Of a stretch of DNA of 57,960 bases, positions 8,050-16,184 are shown one piece after another (the first letter of the stretch is position 1; every line of letters begins with the position of its first letter). Source of the DNA: a virus; IMG/VR virus record IMGVR_UViG_3300046751_000386, positions 1-57,960 of that record. The stretch is one strand, 5' to 3'. A program made the translations under genes and the position numbers. The notes under the pieces were generated by a model that did not search any database, had not been told where the DNA came from, and worked only from the letters and a program-made list of their open reading frames with translations.

Positions 8050-8502
8050 ATGGGATACAAGTTAGGAAAGCGAAGCCTATCAAGGCTAGAAGGTGTCAAC
8101 GACGATCTGGTAACGGTCGTGAAATACGCTATCGGCGTGACGAAACAAGACTTCTCGGTCATCTGCGGGTTGAGAACAATAGAAGAGCAACGCGCATTGG
8201 TTGCAAAAGGGGCCTCGCAAACCATGAAATCAAAACACATTGACGGCAACGCCGTTGATTTGATGGCTTACTGCGACGGAGGGCGTTGGGAACTCAACCT
8301 GTATGATGAAATTGCTGACGCCATGAAGGAAGGTGCCGAGGCTGCGGGTGTAAAGCTCCGTTGGGGCGCGGCGTGGACGATAGACGATCTTGGTGCGTGG
8401 GATGGAACTGCGGAGAATGCAATGAACAGCTACATTGACATTCGCAGATCACAGGGACGTAGGCCTTTTATCGACGCTCCACACTTTGAAGTTATGTTTT
8501 AA
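8050..8502 (+). CDS. Endolysin, M15-family peptidase
   Basis: A peptidoglycan peptidase of the VanY/L-Ala-D-Glu peptidase M15 fold. It shows the zinc-binding pattern SKHIDGNAVDL (H63, D70) and the distal APHFE (H145). At 150 aa it is a one-domain lysin without signal peptide, so it needs the holin encoded just upstream. No cell wall binding domain. It would cut the stem peptide during host lysis. Confidence 0.9.
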   Translation: MGYKLGKRSLSRLEGVNDDLVTVVKYAIGVTKQDFSVICGLRTIEEQRALVAKGASQTMKSKHIDGNAVDLMAYCDGGRWELNLYDEIADAMKEGAEAAGVKLRWGAAWTIDDLGAWDGTAENAMNSYIDIRRSQGRRPFIDAPHFEVMF

Positions 8503-8714
8503 TGTACGCGTTCGTTCTCATGCTGTATCTCGGCTACGGGAGCGAACGTAAATTAGTTGTGGATGATCTGTATTTTTCCCAGTTAAACGTTTGCAATAGG
8601 GTAGCCGAGGCTCTTGTAGAGCGTTACAGCACTCACGGTATAGCGACAGCGGACAGAGCCGTTGCGTATTGTTTGCCAATAAAAATTACGGACGACTCGT
8701 TGCACGTTTACTAA
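8502..8714 (+). CDS. Small protein with hydrophobic N-terminus (70 aa)
   Basis: It overlaps the endolysin stop by one base (TAATG). The N-terminal YAFVLMLYLG is hydrophobic and could be a short anchor or weak signal; two Cys follow. Position after the endolysin is where spanins often lie, but the protein lacks a clear lipobox or coiled coil. Function unknown. Confidence 0.6.
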   Translation: MYAFVLMLYLGYGSERKLVVDDLYFSQLNVCNRVAEALVERYSTHGIATADRAVAYCLPIKITDDSLHVY

Positions 8715-8760
8715 AAAACAAGTAGGTTTCCCATATAAGATTAAATGGGAGAATCTGGGA

Positions 8761-8958
8761 ATGGATGAGATACGCGTTGCAGAAGCTGTTTTTCGCGTTA
8801 TAAGGGAAAGGAGACAGGGCGTTGTCGATCTAATGCAGTACGGCAACGTTAAATCACTAGAGCAATATCGTGAGCTTATGGGCAACTTAGAGGCCCTGAA
8901 TCATGTGGAACAGGAACTCAAGGGCCTGCTAGATAAACAGGAGCGTAGTGTTGACTAA
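8761..8958 (+). CDS. Small helical protein (65 aa)
   Basis: A mainly helical, charged, soluble protein with RVIRERRQGVVDLMQ and a C-terminal ELKGLLDKQERSVD. Such short helical proteins are common next to chaperonin/scaffold genes in marine phages (from memory). GGGAAT precedes the ATG. Function unknown; its end overlaps the start of the GroES-like gene. Confidence 0.7.
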   Translation: MDEIRVAEAVFRVIRERRQGVVDLMQYGNVKSLEQYRELMGNLEALNHVEQELKGLLDKQERSVD

Positions 8959-9403
8959 AGCACATGCAATAGACTTAGCCGCTGCCAAAAAGGGCGTGGC
9001 GAACTTAGAAGATGCTTATAAAGAGAAAGTACAGACAACTTTAGACCCTTCGGCGTTGGGTCAATCTCTTTTAGAAAAAATGCCTAGTCCTACGGGATGG
9101 CGTCTGTTGATTCTCCCATACAAGGGAAAGGGTCAGACAGAAGGCGGCATATATCTACCGGATAAAGTAGTTGAGGAACAATCTGTGTCTACGCAGGTTG
9201 GATATGTCTTGAAGGTCGGGGAACTGGCGTATCAGGACGGGGACAAGTTTCCAAATGGTCCGTGGTGCGCGAAGGGTGATTGGGTAATGTTTGCTCGTTA
9301 CGCTGGTTCGCGGTTCAAGATCGACGGTGGCGAGGTCCGTATTCTTAATGATGATGAGGTTTTGGCTAAAATCTCTAATCCTGAAGATATTTTGCATTTC
9401 TAG
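8948..9403 (+). CDS. GroES-like co-chaperonin
   Basis: The Cpn10 fold occupies about residues 48-151. PTGWRLLILPYKGKGQTEGGIYLP matches the GroES start with a mobile-loop region, and KGDWVMFARYAGSRFKIDGGEVRILNDDEVLA matches the C-terminal half. About 48 N-terminal residues are extra compared with bacterial GroES. It starts with GTG inside the end of the preceding gene. Phage co-chaperonins such as T4 gp31 replace GroES in the GroEL reaction so that the capsid protein can fold; the place just before scaffold and capsid genes fits that role. Confidence 0.85.
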   Translation: MLTKAHAIDLAAAKKGVANLEDAYKEKVQTTLDPSALGQSLLEKMPSPTGWRLLILPYKGKGQTEGGIYLPDKVVEEQSVSTQVGYVLKVGELAYQDGDKFPNGPWCAKGDWVMFARYAGSRFKIDGGEVRILNDDEVLAKISNPEDILHF

Positions 9404-9412
9404 GAGAAAAAA

Positions 9413-10252
9413 ATGGCAGAAAATGATCAAATTGAGTTAGAACTAGAGAGTTCTGAAGAAACGGAGGTTTCGGTAGAGCCTAACGTTGACGCGGACTCGG
9501 GGGATCAGTTCGAACAAGCGGAAAGCGCCACGCAATCGCGCATAAATCGTCTTACAAAGAAGATGCGAGAGGCTGAACGTCGTGAAAATGAGGCTTTGAA
9601 CTACGCAAAACAGGTTCAGGCCGAGGCAAATTCGTTAAAAGAGCGTATGTCCAGCTTGGATAACAGTTACGTTAACGAATATACCACGCGTGTAGAGACA
9701 CAGCTTGCTCAGACTGAAAAAGAGATGGCCCGTGCTATGGAGTTGGGCGATACTCAGGCTGCGGTAGAGGCTCAACGCAAGCTAACGTCGCTATCTATAG
9801 AGAACGACAGGGCTTCTCAGGCTAAAATGCAGCAAGAGCGTCAAAAAGAGGCCGCGTCACAACAACCACAACAACAGGCTCAACCGCAGCAACAACAGAT
9901 GCGCCGTCCTGACCGAAAGGCCGAGGATTGGGCAGAAAAGAACGAGTGGTTTGGTCAAGATGAGGCCATGACTTTTGCGGCTTTTGGAATCCACAAGAAG
10001 TTGGTGGAGGAAGAAGGGTTTGACCCGCAGAGCGATGACTACTATACTGAATTAGATCAGCGCATTTCTGAAAAGTTCAGAACGCCTGCAAATAACGCCA
10101 GTAGACGGCCCGCACAGACGGTTGCTGGAGTTTCAAGAAGTACCTCTGGGCGCAGCACTGGAAAGAAGGTTAGACTCACTCCTAGCCAAGTCGCAATAGC
10201 GAAAAAATTGGGTGTGCCACTAAGCGAATACGCGAAATACGTGAAGGATTAA
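9413..10252 (+). CDS. Capsid scaffolding protein
   Basis: It is 279 aa, very acidic at the N-terminus (residues 5-40), then a long coiled coil (about 45-150), a Gln-rich linker with repeated QQ and QP, and a basic C-terminal segment ending RLTPSQVAIAKKLGVPLSEYAKYVKD. This order (acidic head, helical rod, basic capsid-binding tail) is typical of scaffolding proteins. It lies two genes before the major capsid protein. No protease motif seen. Confidence 0.8.
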   Translation: MAENDQIELELESSEETEVSVEPNVDADSGDQFEQAESATQSRINRLTKKMREAERRENEALNYAKQVQAEANSLKERMSSLDNSYVNEYTTRVETQLAQTEKEMARAMELGDTQAAVEAQRKLTSLSIENDRASQAKMQQERQKEAASQQPQQQAQPQQQQMRRPDRKAEDWAEKNEWFGQDEAMTFAAFGIHKKLVEEEGFDPQSDDYYTELDQRISEKFRTPANNASRRPAQTVAGVSRSTSGRSTGKKVRLTPSQVAIAKKLGVPLSEYAKYVKD

Positions 10253-10256
10253 GGCT

Positions 10257-10715
10257 ATGACAGACAGAACTCCTCGCGCTAACAAAACTAGGGAAAAGAC
10301 GGCTGCGCGTAAGCCGTGGGCTCCCCCGTCTATGCTAGACGCACCGCCTGCACCGGAAGGTTACAAGCACCGTTGGATTCGTTCAGAAACTCGGGGCTTT
10401 GATGACACGAAGAACATTAGCGCCAAGATGCGCGAAGGTTGGGAACTTGTTCGTCAGGACGAATACCCTGACTTTGAGTCTCCGGTAGTTGAAACAGGTA
10501 AATATGCGGGTGTGTTTGGGGTTGGCGGATTGATGCTGGCTCGTATCCCAGAGGAAACAGTAGCGGAAAGAACGGCTTATTTCTCAAGTAGGAATAGGGA
10601 CCAGATGGACGCGGTTGACTCTGACATGTTACGAGAGAATGCACACTCTACCATGACGATCACTAAACCTGATCGTCAATCTCGTGTAACCTTTGGTGGA
10701 CCTAGAAAGAATTAG
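10257..10715 (+). CDS. Conserved head-module protein (152 aa)
   Basis: A basic N-terminus with Arg/Lys/Pro (residues 1-35) leads into YKHRWIRSETRGFDDTKN and MREGWELVRQDEYPDF. This pattern (Trp-Arg, then 'EGWE.V') recurs in many marine phages between scaffold and capsid (from memory). It is probably a minor head protein. Function unknown. Confidence 0.65.
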   Translation: MTDRTPRANKTREKTAARKPWAPPSMLDAPPAPEGYKHRWIRSETRGFDDTKNISAKMREGWELVRQDEYPDFESPVVETGKYAGVFGVGGLMLARIPEETVAERTAYFSSRNRDQMDAVDSDMLRENAHSTMTITKPDRQSRVTFGGPRKN

Positions 10716-10739
10716 CTCCACCTTTAATGGAGAAAGATA

Positions 10740-11384
10740 ATGGCGAATACAGAGACGTCTTATGGTCTTCGTCCGATAAGCAGGCAGGGTTCTTCTGCTT
10801 CTTCTACGGGCATGACTGAGTATCGTATCGCATCTGACAACTCTAACCCTATCTTCAACGGCATGGCGGTTATTCCGTTAGCTGGTGGTGTTATTGACGA
10901 TCTGCAAGCTGCGGCTGGTGGTAACGTTTCAATAGCAGGGGTTTTTGGTGGATGTGAGTACGTTTCAAGCACTACCGGAAAACCAGTGTTTTCTAACTTC
11001 TGGCCCGGATCAGGCGCTGACAGCGACTTTCCCGTAAGGGCTTTCTTGTATGACGATCCTAATCAGTTGTTTCGGATTGCAACATCTAATGTTGTATCTG
11101 CGGCAAATACTGAAGCAGAGATTCGTGCGGCGGTTTTTGCAAACATCGCGTTTGCAACAGGTAACAGCGGTTCGACTTCTACTGGATTGTCTTCAGCTAC
11201 GGCTGACTTGAACACAATCGCAACCACCAACACTTTGGCTCTCAGAATTATGGGTATCTTAGACGATCCTGCTAATAATGACTTCACAAGTGCGGGTATC
11301 CCTCTCATTGTTCGTATAAACAACCACTTCAATGCGCCTACGGGCTCTATTGCGGCGGGCACTGTTTCTACGACAGGCGTATAA
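10740..11384 (+). CDS. Putative capsid decoration or minor head protein (214 aa)
   Basis: It lies directly before the major capsid gene behind a GGAGAAAGATA site. The protein is rich in Gly, Ser, Ala, Thr and Asn with few charges, like beta-rich surface proteins. The N-terminus is NTETSYGLRPISRQGSSAS. A decoration or head-stabilising role is inferred from position and composition only. Confidence 0.6.
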   Translation: MANTETSYGLRPISRQGSSASSTGMTEYRIASDNSNPIFNGMAVIPLAGGVIDDLQAAAGGNVSIAGVFGGCEYVSSTTGKPVFSNFWPGSGADSDFPVRAFLYDDPNQLFRIATSNVVSAANTEAEIRAAVFANIAFATGNSGSTSTGLSSATADLNTIATTNTLALRIMGILDDPANNDFTSAGIPLIVRINNHFNAPTGSIAAGTVSTTGV

Positions 11385-11396
11385 GGAGCTTAAATT

Positions 11397-12305
11397 ATGG
11401 CTATTTCTCGCGCACAACTAGCGAAAGAGCTAGAACCGGGACTGAACGCATTGTTTGGGCTTGAGTACGGACGTTACGAAAACGAACATAGCGAAATCTT
11501 TGAAGAAGAAAGCTCGGATCGGGCCTTCGAAGAAGAAGTTATGCTCGGAGGTTTTGCAACGGCACCTGTAAAAAGTGAAGGCGGCGCGGTTTCTTTTGAC
11601 GATGCTCAAGAGACATATACTGCACGTTATTCCCACGAAACCATTGCGCTTGCGTTCTCTATCACAGAGGAAGCAATCGAAGACAATCTTTATGATCGTC
11701 TGGCTTCGCGGTACACTAAAGCGTTGGCTCGTTCGATGGCTACGACAAAGCAAATCAAGGCTGCGTCTATCCTGAACAACGCGTTTTCAACGGGTGCTAA
11801 TGCAATAGGTGACGGCGCAGCGTTGTGTTCTTCGGCTCACCCTTCGCTGTCCGGCAACCAGCGAAACTTGCTGTCTACAGCGGCTGATCTTAACGAGACT
11901 TCGTTGGAGCAAATGTTGATTGACATTGCAGGGTTCACTGACGAGCGTGGTTTAAAAATCGCGGTTCGTGGTACGAAGCTCATTATTCCAAAAGAGCTTC
12001 AGTTCATTGCAGAGCGGGTTATGAACTCCAATCTGCGTAGTGGCACTGCGGACAACGACAACAACGCGATGAAGAACATGGGCATGTTGCCAGAAGGAGC
12101 GGTTGTAAACCACTTCCTTACTGACACAGACGCGTTCTTTATTAAGACGGATGCCTCTAACGGCTTCAAGTACTTTAACCGTGCTGCGATCAAGACTGCT
12201 ATGGAAGGCGATTTTGATACGGGCAACATGCGGTTTAAAGCGCGTGAGCGTTACTCGTTTGGCGTATCAGATTGGCGTTGCGTCTTCGGAACACCCGGAG
12301 CGTAA
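11397..12305 (+). CDS. Major capsid protein, HK97 fold
   Basis: 302 aa, a usual size for an HK97-fold shell protein without a cleaved delta domain. Recognisable stretches are EEEVMLGGFATAPVKSEGG (N-arm to E-loop), AFSITEEAIEDNLYD, QIKAASILNNAF, the 'LCSSAHPSLSGNQRN' loop followed by DLNETSLEQMLIDI, and IIPKELQFIAERV (A-domain). GGAGCTTAAATT precedes the ATG. A strong terminator follows at once, which would allow high-level expression to stop here. Confidence 0.9.
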   Translation: MAISRAQLAKELEPGLNALFGLEYGRYENEHSEIFEEESSDRAFEEEVMLGGFATAPVKSEGGAVSFDDAQETYTARYSHETIALAFSITEEAIEDNLYDRLASRYTKALARSMATTKQIKAASILNNAFSTGANAIGDGAALCSSAHPSLSGNQRNLLSTAADLNETSLEQMLIDIAGFTDERGLKIAVRGTKLIIPKELQFIAERVMNSNLRSGTADNDNNAMKNMGMLPEGAVVNHFLTDTDAFFIKTDASNGFKYFNRAAIKTAMEGDFDTGNMRFKARERYSFGVSDWRCVFGTPGA

Positions 12306-12327
12306 ATCACGCACAATCTTGTGTTTT

Positions 12328-12359
12328 AAGGGGCAGCTTCGGTTGCCCCTTTCTTTTTG
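12328..12359 (+). terminator. Intrinsic terminator after the capsid gene
   Basis: AAGGGGCA pairs with TGCCCCTT; the loop is closed by a C(TTCG)G tetraloop, and TTTCTTTTT follows. It separates head from connector genes. Confidence 0.9.
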
Positions 12360-12436
12360 TTTAAATATTGTGTATTCTTTTGTTATCCCTGACAGGCGCA
12401 TGATGTGTCTGACACTAGCCACGACAGGAGTATAAC

Positions 12437-12985
12437 ATGGCTAATACAACTTTTTCGGGTCCGGTTCGTTCCGAAGGCGGATTTCAAGTCGTTTCCAAAA
12501 ACGCTACTACGGGCGCACTTACCACTGTTGCAAACACCGCTTCTACAGGAATTGTTACTAACAAGTATGTAAAGCATGTTGGTTTTGCCACGGGAGTTAC
12601 AGTAAACACTACTGCGGGTGATAGCCCTACGATTGGTGAATTTACACAACCAGCAAACACAATCATTACGGACATTAAGATCTTTTGTGATACGTCGCCT
12701 GTAATCGGCACGGGAGATATTGGTTATGAGGTTGGGACTTCTAGCTCTGGCGCACAGATTGTTGCGGCTCAGACTGATGAAATCTTAGACGGCGGTACAA
12801 CTGTTGTTGAGCATAACGTAACTGTAACCTCGTTGGTTTTGCAAACTCAGGACGGCACTACTGCTCCGGCCTCGGTTCAATACACTTCGGCAGAACGTAC
12901 AATCTTCTGTAACATCACCAACACGGTTGACGCCACTACCGCGGGTTCGTTTACGTTCATCATTGAGTATGTGCAGATTGCATAA
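12437..12985 (+). CDS. Virion structural protein (182 aa)
   Basis: It begins ANTTFSGPVRSEGGFQVVSK, a start seen in many marine phage virion proteins (from memory). The composition is Thr/Val/Gly/Ser-rich with almost no helix-forming charge pattern, so a beta-sandwich is likely. RBS is CAGGAG. It follows the capsid terminator and precedes a similar gene. Head fibre or decoration is the likely role. Confidence 0.65.
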   Translation: MANTTFSGPVRSEGGFQVVSKNATTGALTTVANTASTGIVTNKYVKHVGFATGVTVNTTAGDSPTIGEFTQPANTIITDIKIFCDTSPVIGTGDIGYEVGTSSSGAQIVAAQTDEILDGGTTVVEHNVTVTSLVLQTQDGTTAPASVQYTSAERTIFCNITNTVDATTAGSFTFIIEYVQIA

Positions 12986-12998
12986 ATAGGAGCGTGAT

Positions 12999-13403
12999 AT
13001 GGCAGATGCTGTAACGTCACAGACACTTATCGACGGCGGCAAACAAGTCGTTATGAAATTTACAAACGTTTCTGACGGAACGGGTGAGAGTGCTGTAACC
13101 AAGGTTGATGTTTCCGCGCTAGAGGCCAGCGTTGATGGTGACACTTGTACAGGTGTTGTTATTGAACGCATTTGGTGGCAGTGCATTGGCATGAAAGTTA
13201 AGATACTGTTTGACGCAAGCACTGACGCGTTTTGCATTGAACTGGGTGAAAACCAAAGTGGTGACCACGATTATACTTCTTTTGGCGGCTTAACTAACAA
13301 CGCGGGCAGCGGAAAAACAGGTGATATTAACTTTACTACAGTTGGACACTCTAGTGCGGACACCTACACGATAATTTTGTACATGCGTAAGAAGTATGAC
13401 TAA
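12999..13403 (+). CDS. Virion structural protein (134 aa)
   Basis: A beta-rich protein (TLIDGGKQVVMKFTNVSDG..., ending TYTIILYMRKKYD) with three Cys. It forms a pair with the preceding gene. It ends with an 8-nt overlap into a very basic gene. Probably a head surface or neck component; function unknown. Confidence 0.65.
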   Translation: MADAVTSQTLIDGGKQVVMKFTNVSDGTGESAVTKVDVSALEASVDGDTCTGVVIERIWWQCIGMKVKILFDASTDAFCIELGENQSGDHDYTSFGGLTNNAGSGKTGDINFTTVGHSSADTYTIILYMRKKYD

Positions 13404-13674
13404 CGGCAAGATGCCTGCGCGAAACAAAAAGAATTTCCGCTCCACTAAATCTGGGGCGGGAATGACTGAACAGGGTGTAAAAGCCTACAGGGCTAAAAAC
13501 CCCGGATCAAAATTAAAAACGGCGGTTACAGGCAAGGTTAAAGCGGGCAGCAAAGACGCCAAACGGCGTAAATCTTTTTGTGCAAGGTCCGCGGGTCAGA
13601 TGAAAAAGTTTCCAAAGGCGGCTAAAAATCCAAACAGTCGCTTACGCCAAGCTAGAAAAAGGTGGAAGTGCTGA
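13396..13674 (+). CDS. Very basic protein, DUF6321-like (92 aa)
   Basis: About a third of residues are Lys/Arg. The central GAGMTEQGVKAYRAKNPGSK and the C-terminal RRKSFCARSAGQ resemble the DUF6321 type found in marine phages (from memory). Two Cys. It is the first of four consecutive basic small genes between head and connector genes. DNA binding is likely from charge. Confidence 0.7.
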   Translation: MTNGKMPARNKKNFRSTKSGAGMTEQGVKAYRAKNPGSKLKTAVTGKVKAGSKDAKRRKSFCARSAGQMKKFPKAAKNPNSRLRQARKRWKC

Positions 13675-13868
13675 TGTCTTATTCTCGAAAATCTAAGGGC
13701 GCTTCAAAGAAATCTAAGGGTAGCAAGATTTGTCCTGCGGGAAAAGCTTGGGCTCAAAGAACCTTTGATACATACCCTTCGGCATACGCTAACATGGCTG
13801 CATCTAAATATTGCAAAGACCCGAATTATGCCAAGGGAGCCAAAGGTAAGAAGAAGGCGTCAGCGTAA
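13674..13868 (+). CDS. Very basic small protein (64 aa)
   Basis: Start ATG 13674 overlaps the upstream stop (TGATG). Lys/Ser-rich ends flank a core with ICPAGKAWAQRTFDTYPSAYAN and two Cys (ICPAG, KYCKDP), which may form a small metal-binding or disulphide fold. Overlaps the next gene by 1 nt. Function unknown; nucleic acid binding is likely from charge. Confidence 0.7.
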   Translation: MSYSRKSKGASKKSKGSKICPAGKAWAQRTFDTYPSAYANMAASKYCKDPNYAKGAKGKKKASA

Positions 13869-14239
13869 TGGGTGCTTTAAAAGATTGGGTAGACCAAGAT
13901 TGGGTTAGGATTGGGACAGATGGAAAGATTAAAGGTAAATGTGGCACTTCGAAAGATAAGAAGAACCCTGACCGATGCTTGCCTCGGTCTAAAGCGGCTT
14001 CTCTTTCCCAATCTCAAAGAGCTTCAACAGCTCAGAAGAAAAAACGAGAAGGCTCTAAAGGTAAAACAAACGTTAAAAACACCAAAGCCGCTGAAGTTAA
14101 ATATGCAAGGTTTGGCGGAGAAATATCCCGCAAAAGGCCCGCGCCGAAAAAAATGAACGGCGGGGGCGTTGTGGCTAGGGGGTGCGGCATGGTTTTATCT
14201 GATAGAAGAAAATTCACTACAGGTTCTGTAAGCTCATAA
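13868..14239 (+). CDS. Basic protein, DUF5872-like (123 aa)
   Basis: The N-terminal WVDQDWVRIGTDGKIKGKCG and KKNPDRCLPRSKA resemble the DUF5872 type. A Lys-rich middle follows. The C-terminal MNGGGVVARGCGMVLSDRRK resembles short glycine-rich tails found on virion proteins of marine phages. It overlaps its upstream neighbour and belongs to the basic cassette. Confidence 0.7.
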   Translation: MGALKDWVDQDWVRIGTDGKIKGKCGTSKDKKNPDRCLPRSKAASLSQSQRASTAQKKKREGSKGKTNVKNTKAAEVKYARFGGEISRKRPAPKKMNGGGVVARGCGMVLSDRRKFTTGSVSS

Positions 14240-14249
14240 GGAGACTAAA

Positions 14250-14510
14250 ATGGCTGTTAAGAAAAAGAAGAAGGCAAAGGGTTACGCGGCGGGCGGAAAA
14301 GTACGTCGCATGTCTAAAGGTGGAGCGATGGGTGGCAAAATGCCTCGTCGTATGTCGAAGGGCGGAGCGATGGGTGGTAAGATGCCCCCTAAAATGATGG
14401 GCGGTGGTGCTTCTATGACGTTGCCTCAACTTAGAGCCGCAGCAAAACAACGCGGCATGTCGCTTTCGCCTATGAAGAAAATGGCAAAGGGCGGCAAGGT
14501 TAAAAAATAA
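14250..14510 (+). CDS. Lys/Gly/Met-rich repeat protein (86 aa)
   Basis: A poly-Lys start (VKKKKKAKGYAAGGK) is followed by two tandem copies of RRMSKGGAMGGKMP (residues about 19-46) and a LPQLRAAAKQRGMSLSP helix, which looks like a short SAP-like element. Net charge is strongly positive. The DNA of the two repeats is also similar. It probably binds DNA or membranes in the virion; no family assigned. Confidence 0.7.
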   Translation: MAVKKKKKAKGYAAGGKVRRMSKGGAMGGKMPRRMSKGGAMGGKMPPKMMGGGASMTLPQLRAAAKQRGMSLSPMKKMAKGGKVKK

Positions 14511-14513
14511 TCT

Positions 14514-15188
14514 ATGGCATATCTGTATTCTAACGTGCCTTATTTTAAGGCATGGGTGAGGCGTGAGTACACACACAATCATCAAAAGTATCATGGCGAG
14601 TTTTTACACGCTATGGTGATAGGCGTCACAACGCTGCCCAATAGGTGCTTGAGTTTTCAGATAATGTTTACGGGCAGTGCTGCGGAGGGAGAGGACGAGG
14701 ACGAAGTTCATGGCGGTGCTATGTGGGCGAGAATGCCTATAACGGCGCTGGTTGGAGATATACCGTTGGAAGAATGGCCTGAACCTATGGAGACTTATGC
14801 CGCGCAGCCTTGGGATTGTGCGTCTCACCATCATTCAGTGTTTGTTATGGATAGAACCACGCCCTGCCCTTGGTTGGCAAAAATAAACGGTGAAATGTAT
14901 CCAGCTAAATATTTATTTACGGTAGATTATACGGAAAGCGAGATAGCGGACGATCCTGCGCAGCATAAGCAGAGTCATGTTTTACAACTTTTAGAAGCGG
15001 GGAGTTGGACAGGAAATATAGTGGCTTTACCCAACAACCGCGTTAGAGTTACGCATCCCGCATGGTTTGTTACAGGCGAGGGTCCCCCGGACTTCAAGCC
15101 ATCTCAGCATGTACATTACTCTAAATCTGACTTAGACTACACCTTAGACGTTAATCGAATATTCGACAATCTATACAACGAGGAATGA
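14514..15188 (+). CDS. Conserved structural-module protein (224 aa)
   Basis: It contains many aromatic residues and His (YTHNHQKYHGEF, CASHHHSVFV), an acidic loop EGEDEDEVHGG and ends DLDYTLDVNRIFDNLYNEE. I recall similar proteins only as unknowns in marine podo- and myoviruses. Two bases separate it from the gp4-like gene, so it is likely a neck or connector-associated protein. Confidence 0.65.
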   Translation: MAYLYSNVPYFKAWVRREYTHNHQKYHGEFLHAMVIGVTTLPNRCLSFQIMFTGSAAEGEDEDEVHGGAMWARMPITALVGDIPLEEWPEPMETYAAQPWDCASHHHSVFVMDRTTPCPWLAKINGEMYPAKYLFTVDYTESEIADDPAQHKQSHVLQLLEAGSWTGNIVALPNNRVRVTHPAWFVTGEGPPDFKPSQHVHYSKSDLDYTLDVNRIFDNLYNEE

Positions 15189-15189
15189 C

Positions 15190-15858
15190 ATGACAGTTTC
15201 TAGCAGCGTAGATTTTGAGTTAGATGTAGCCGAGTACATTGAAGAGGCTTTTGAACGCTGTGGTTTGGAGGTTCGAACGGGTTACGACCTTAAAACAGCC
15301 AAGCGGTCTTTAAATTTAATGTTGGCAGAATGGGCTAACCGCGGCTTAAACCAATGGACTATTTCTCAAAGAACCACGACCCTGACACAGGGGACGGGAG
15401 AATACGCTTTATTGCCAGATGTTATTGATATTCTATCTGCGGTAATCCGCAGGGATGATATTGATTACTCTTTGCTTAGACTGAGTAGAGAAGAGTATCA
15501 AACTATACCAGAGAAATCCTCTCAAGGGCGACCTAATCAATTTTTCTTAGACAGGCAGGTTACTCCTAGCTTAAAGCTCTGGCCTACACCGGAAAACTCT
15601 ACAGATGTTGTGTTTTACAACGCTCTTACTCGTATGGATGACGCCGACACTTACATTAACACTGTAGACATGCCGTTTCGGTTTTACCCGTGTTTAGCTG
15701 CGGGATTAGCGTATTACATTTCTATAAAGCGGGCCCCGCAACGCGTTCAGTTGTTAAAGGCGGTGTATGAAGAAGAGTTTGAACGAGCTATGACAGAAGA
15801 CAGGGACAGAGCTTCGTTTAACGTAGTTCCTCAATACCAGTACTTTAGGACAGGCTGA
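15190..15858 (+). CDS. Head-tail adaptor, P22 gp4-like
   Basis: P22 gp4 family proteins form the ring below the portal. The N-terminal pattern EYIEEAFERCGLEVRTGYDLK-AKRSLNLMLAEWANRGLNQW is the typical alpha-helical start, followed by 'GTGEYALLPDVIDI'. The 222-aa length fits the family. Here the C-terminus lacks an obvious muramidase-type domain. It is a key reason to call the phage podovirus-like. Confidence 0.75.
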   Translation: MTVSSSVDFELDVAEYIEEAFERCGLEVRTGYDLKTAKRSLNLMLAEWANRGLNQWTISQRTTTLTQGTGEYALLPDVIDILSAVIRRDDIDYSLLRLSREEYQTIPEKSSQGRPNQFFLDRQVTPSLKLWPTPENSTDVVFYNALTRMDDADTYINTVDMPFRFYPCLAAGLAYYISIKRAPQRVQLLKAVYEEEFERAMTEDRDRASFNVVPQYQYFRTG

Positions 15859-16184
15859 TGGGTAGGTTTGCTAGCGGTAAAAATGCTCTTGCGATATCAG
15901 ACCGTTCTGGTTTTCGATACAGATATAGAGACATGCGACGAGAATGGAATGGGTTGTTAGTTGGCAAGGACGAGTTTGAGCCTAAACAGCCACAGCTAGG
16001 TCCGTTTAGAACGGTTTCTGATCCACAAGCCTTAAAAGACGCTAGGCCGGAGCAAAACCTTGCGGAGATAGACGCTATTGAGTATGGATTTGACCCTGTA
16101 GGTTATCGCGGGGATGCTCTGGGTTTAACGGGCAATAGACTAAAGGCTGAAGGGTCTGTAGGAGAGGTCACGGTGACAACATGA
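15858..16184 (+). CDS. Small neck protein with GSVG-VTVTT tail (108 aa)
   Basis: It starts on the upstream stop (TGATG). The N-terminal half (ASGKNALAISDRSGFRYRYRDMRREWNG) is a pattern common in marine phage neck genes (from memory). The C-terminus ends GSVGEVTVTT, nearly the same ending as the protein at 25920. It overlaps the next gene by 4 nt. Confidence 0.65.
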   Translation: MGRFASGKNALAISDRSGFRYRYRDMRREWNGLLVGKDEFEPKQPQLGPFRTVSDPQALKDARPEQNLAEIDAIEYGFDPVGYRGDALGLTGNRLKAEGSVGEVTVTT

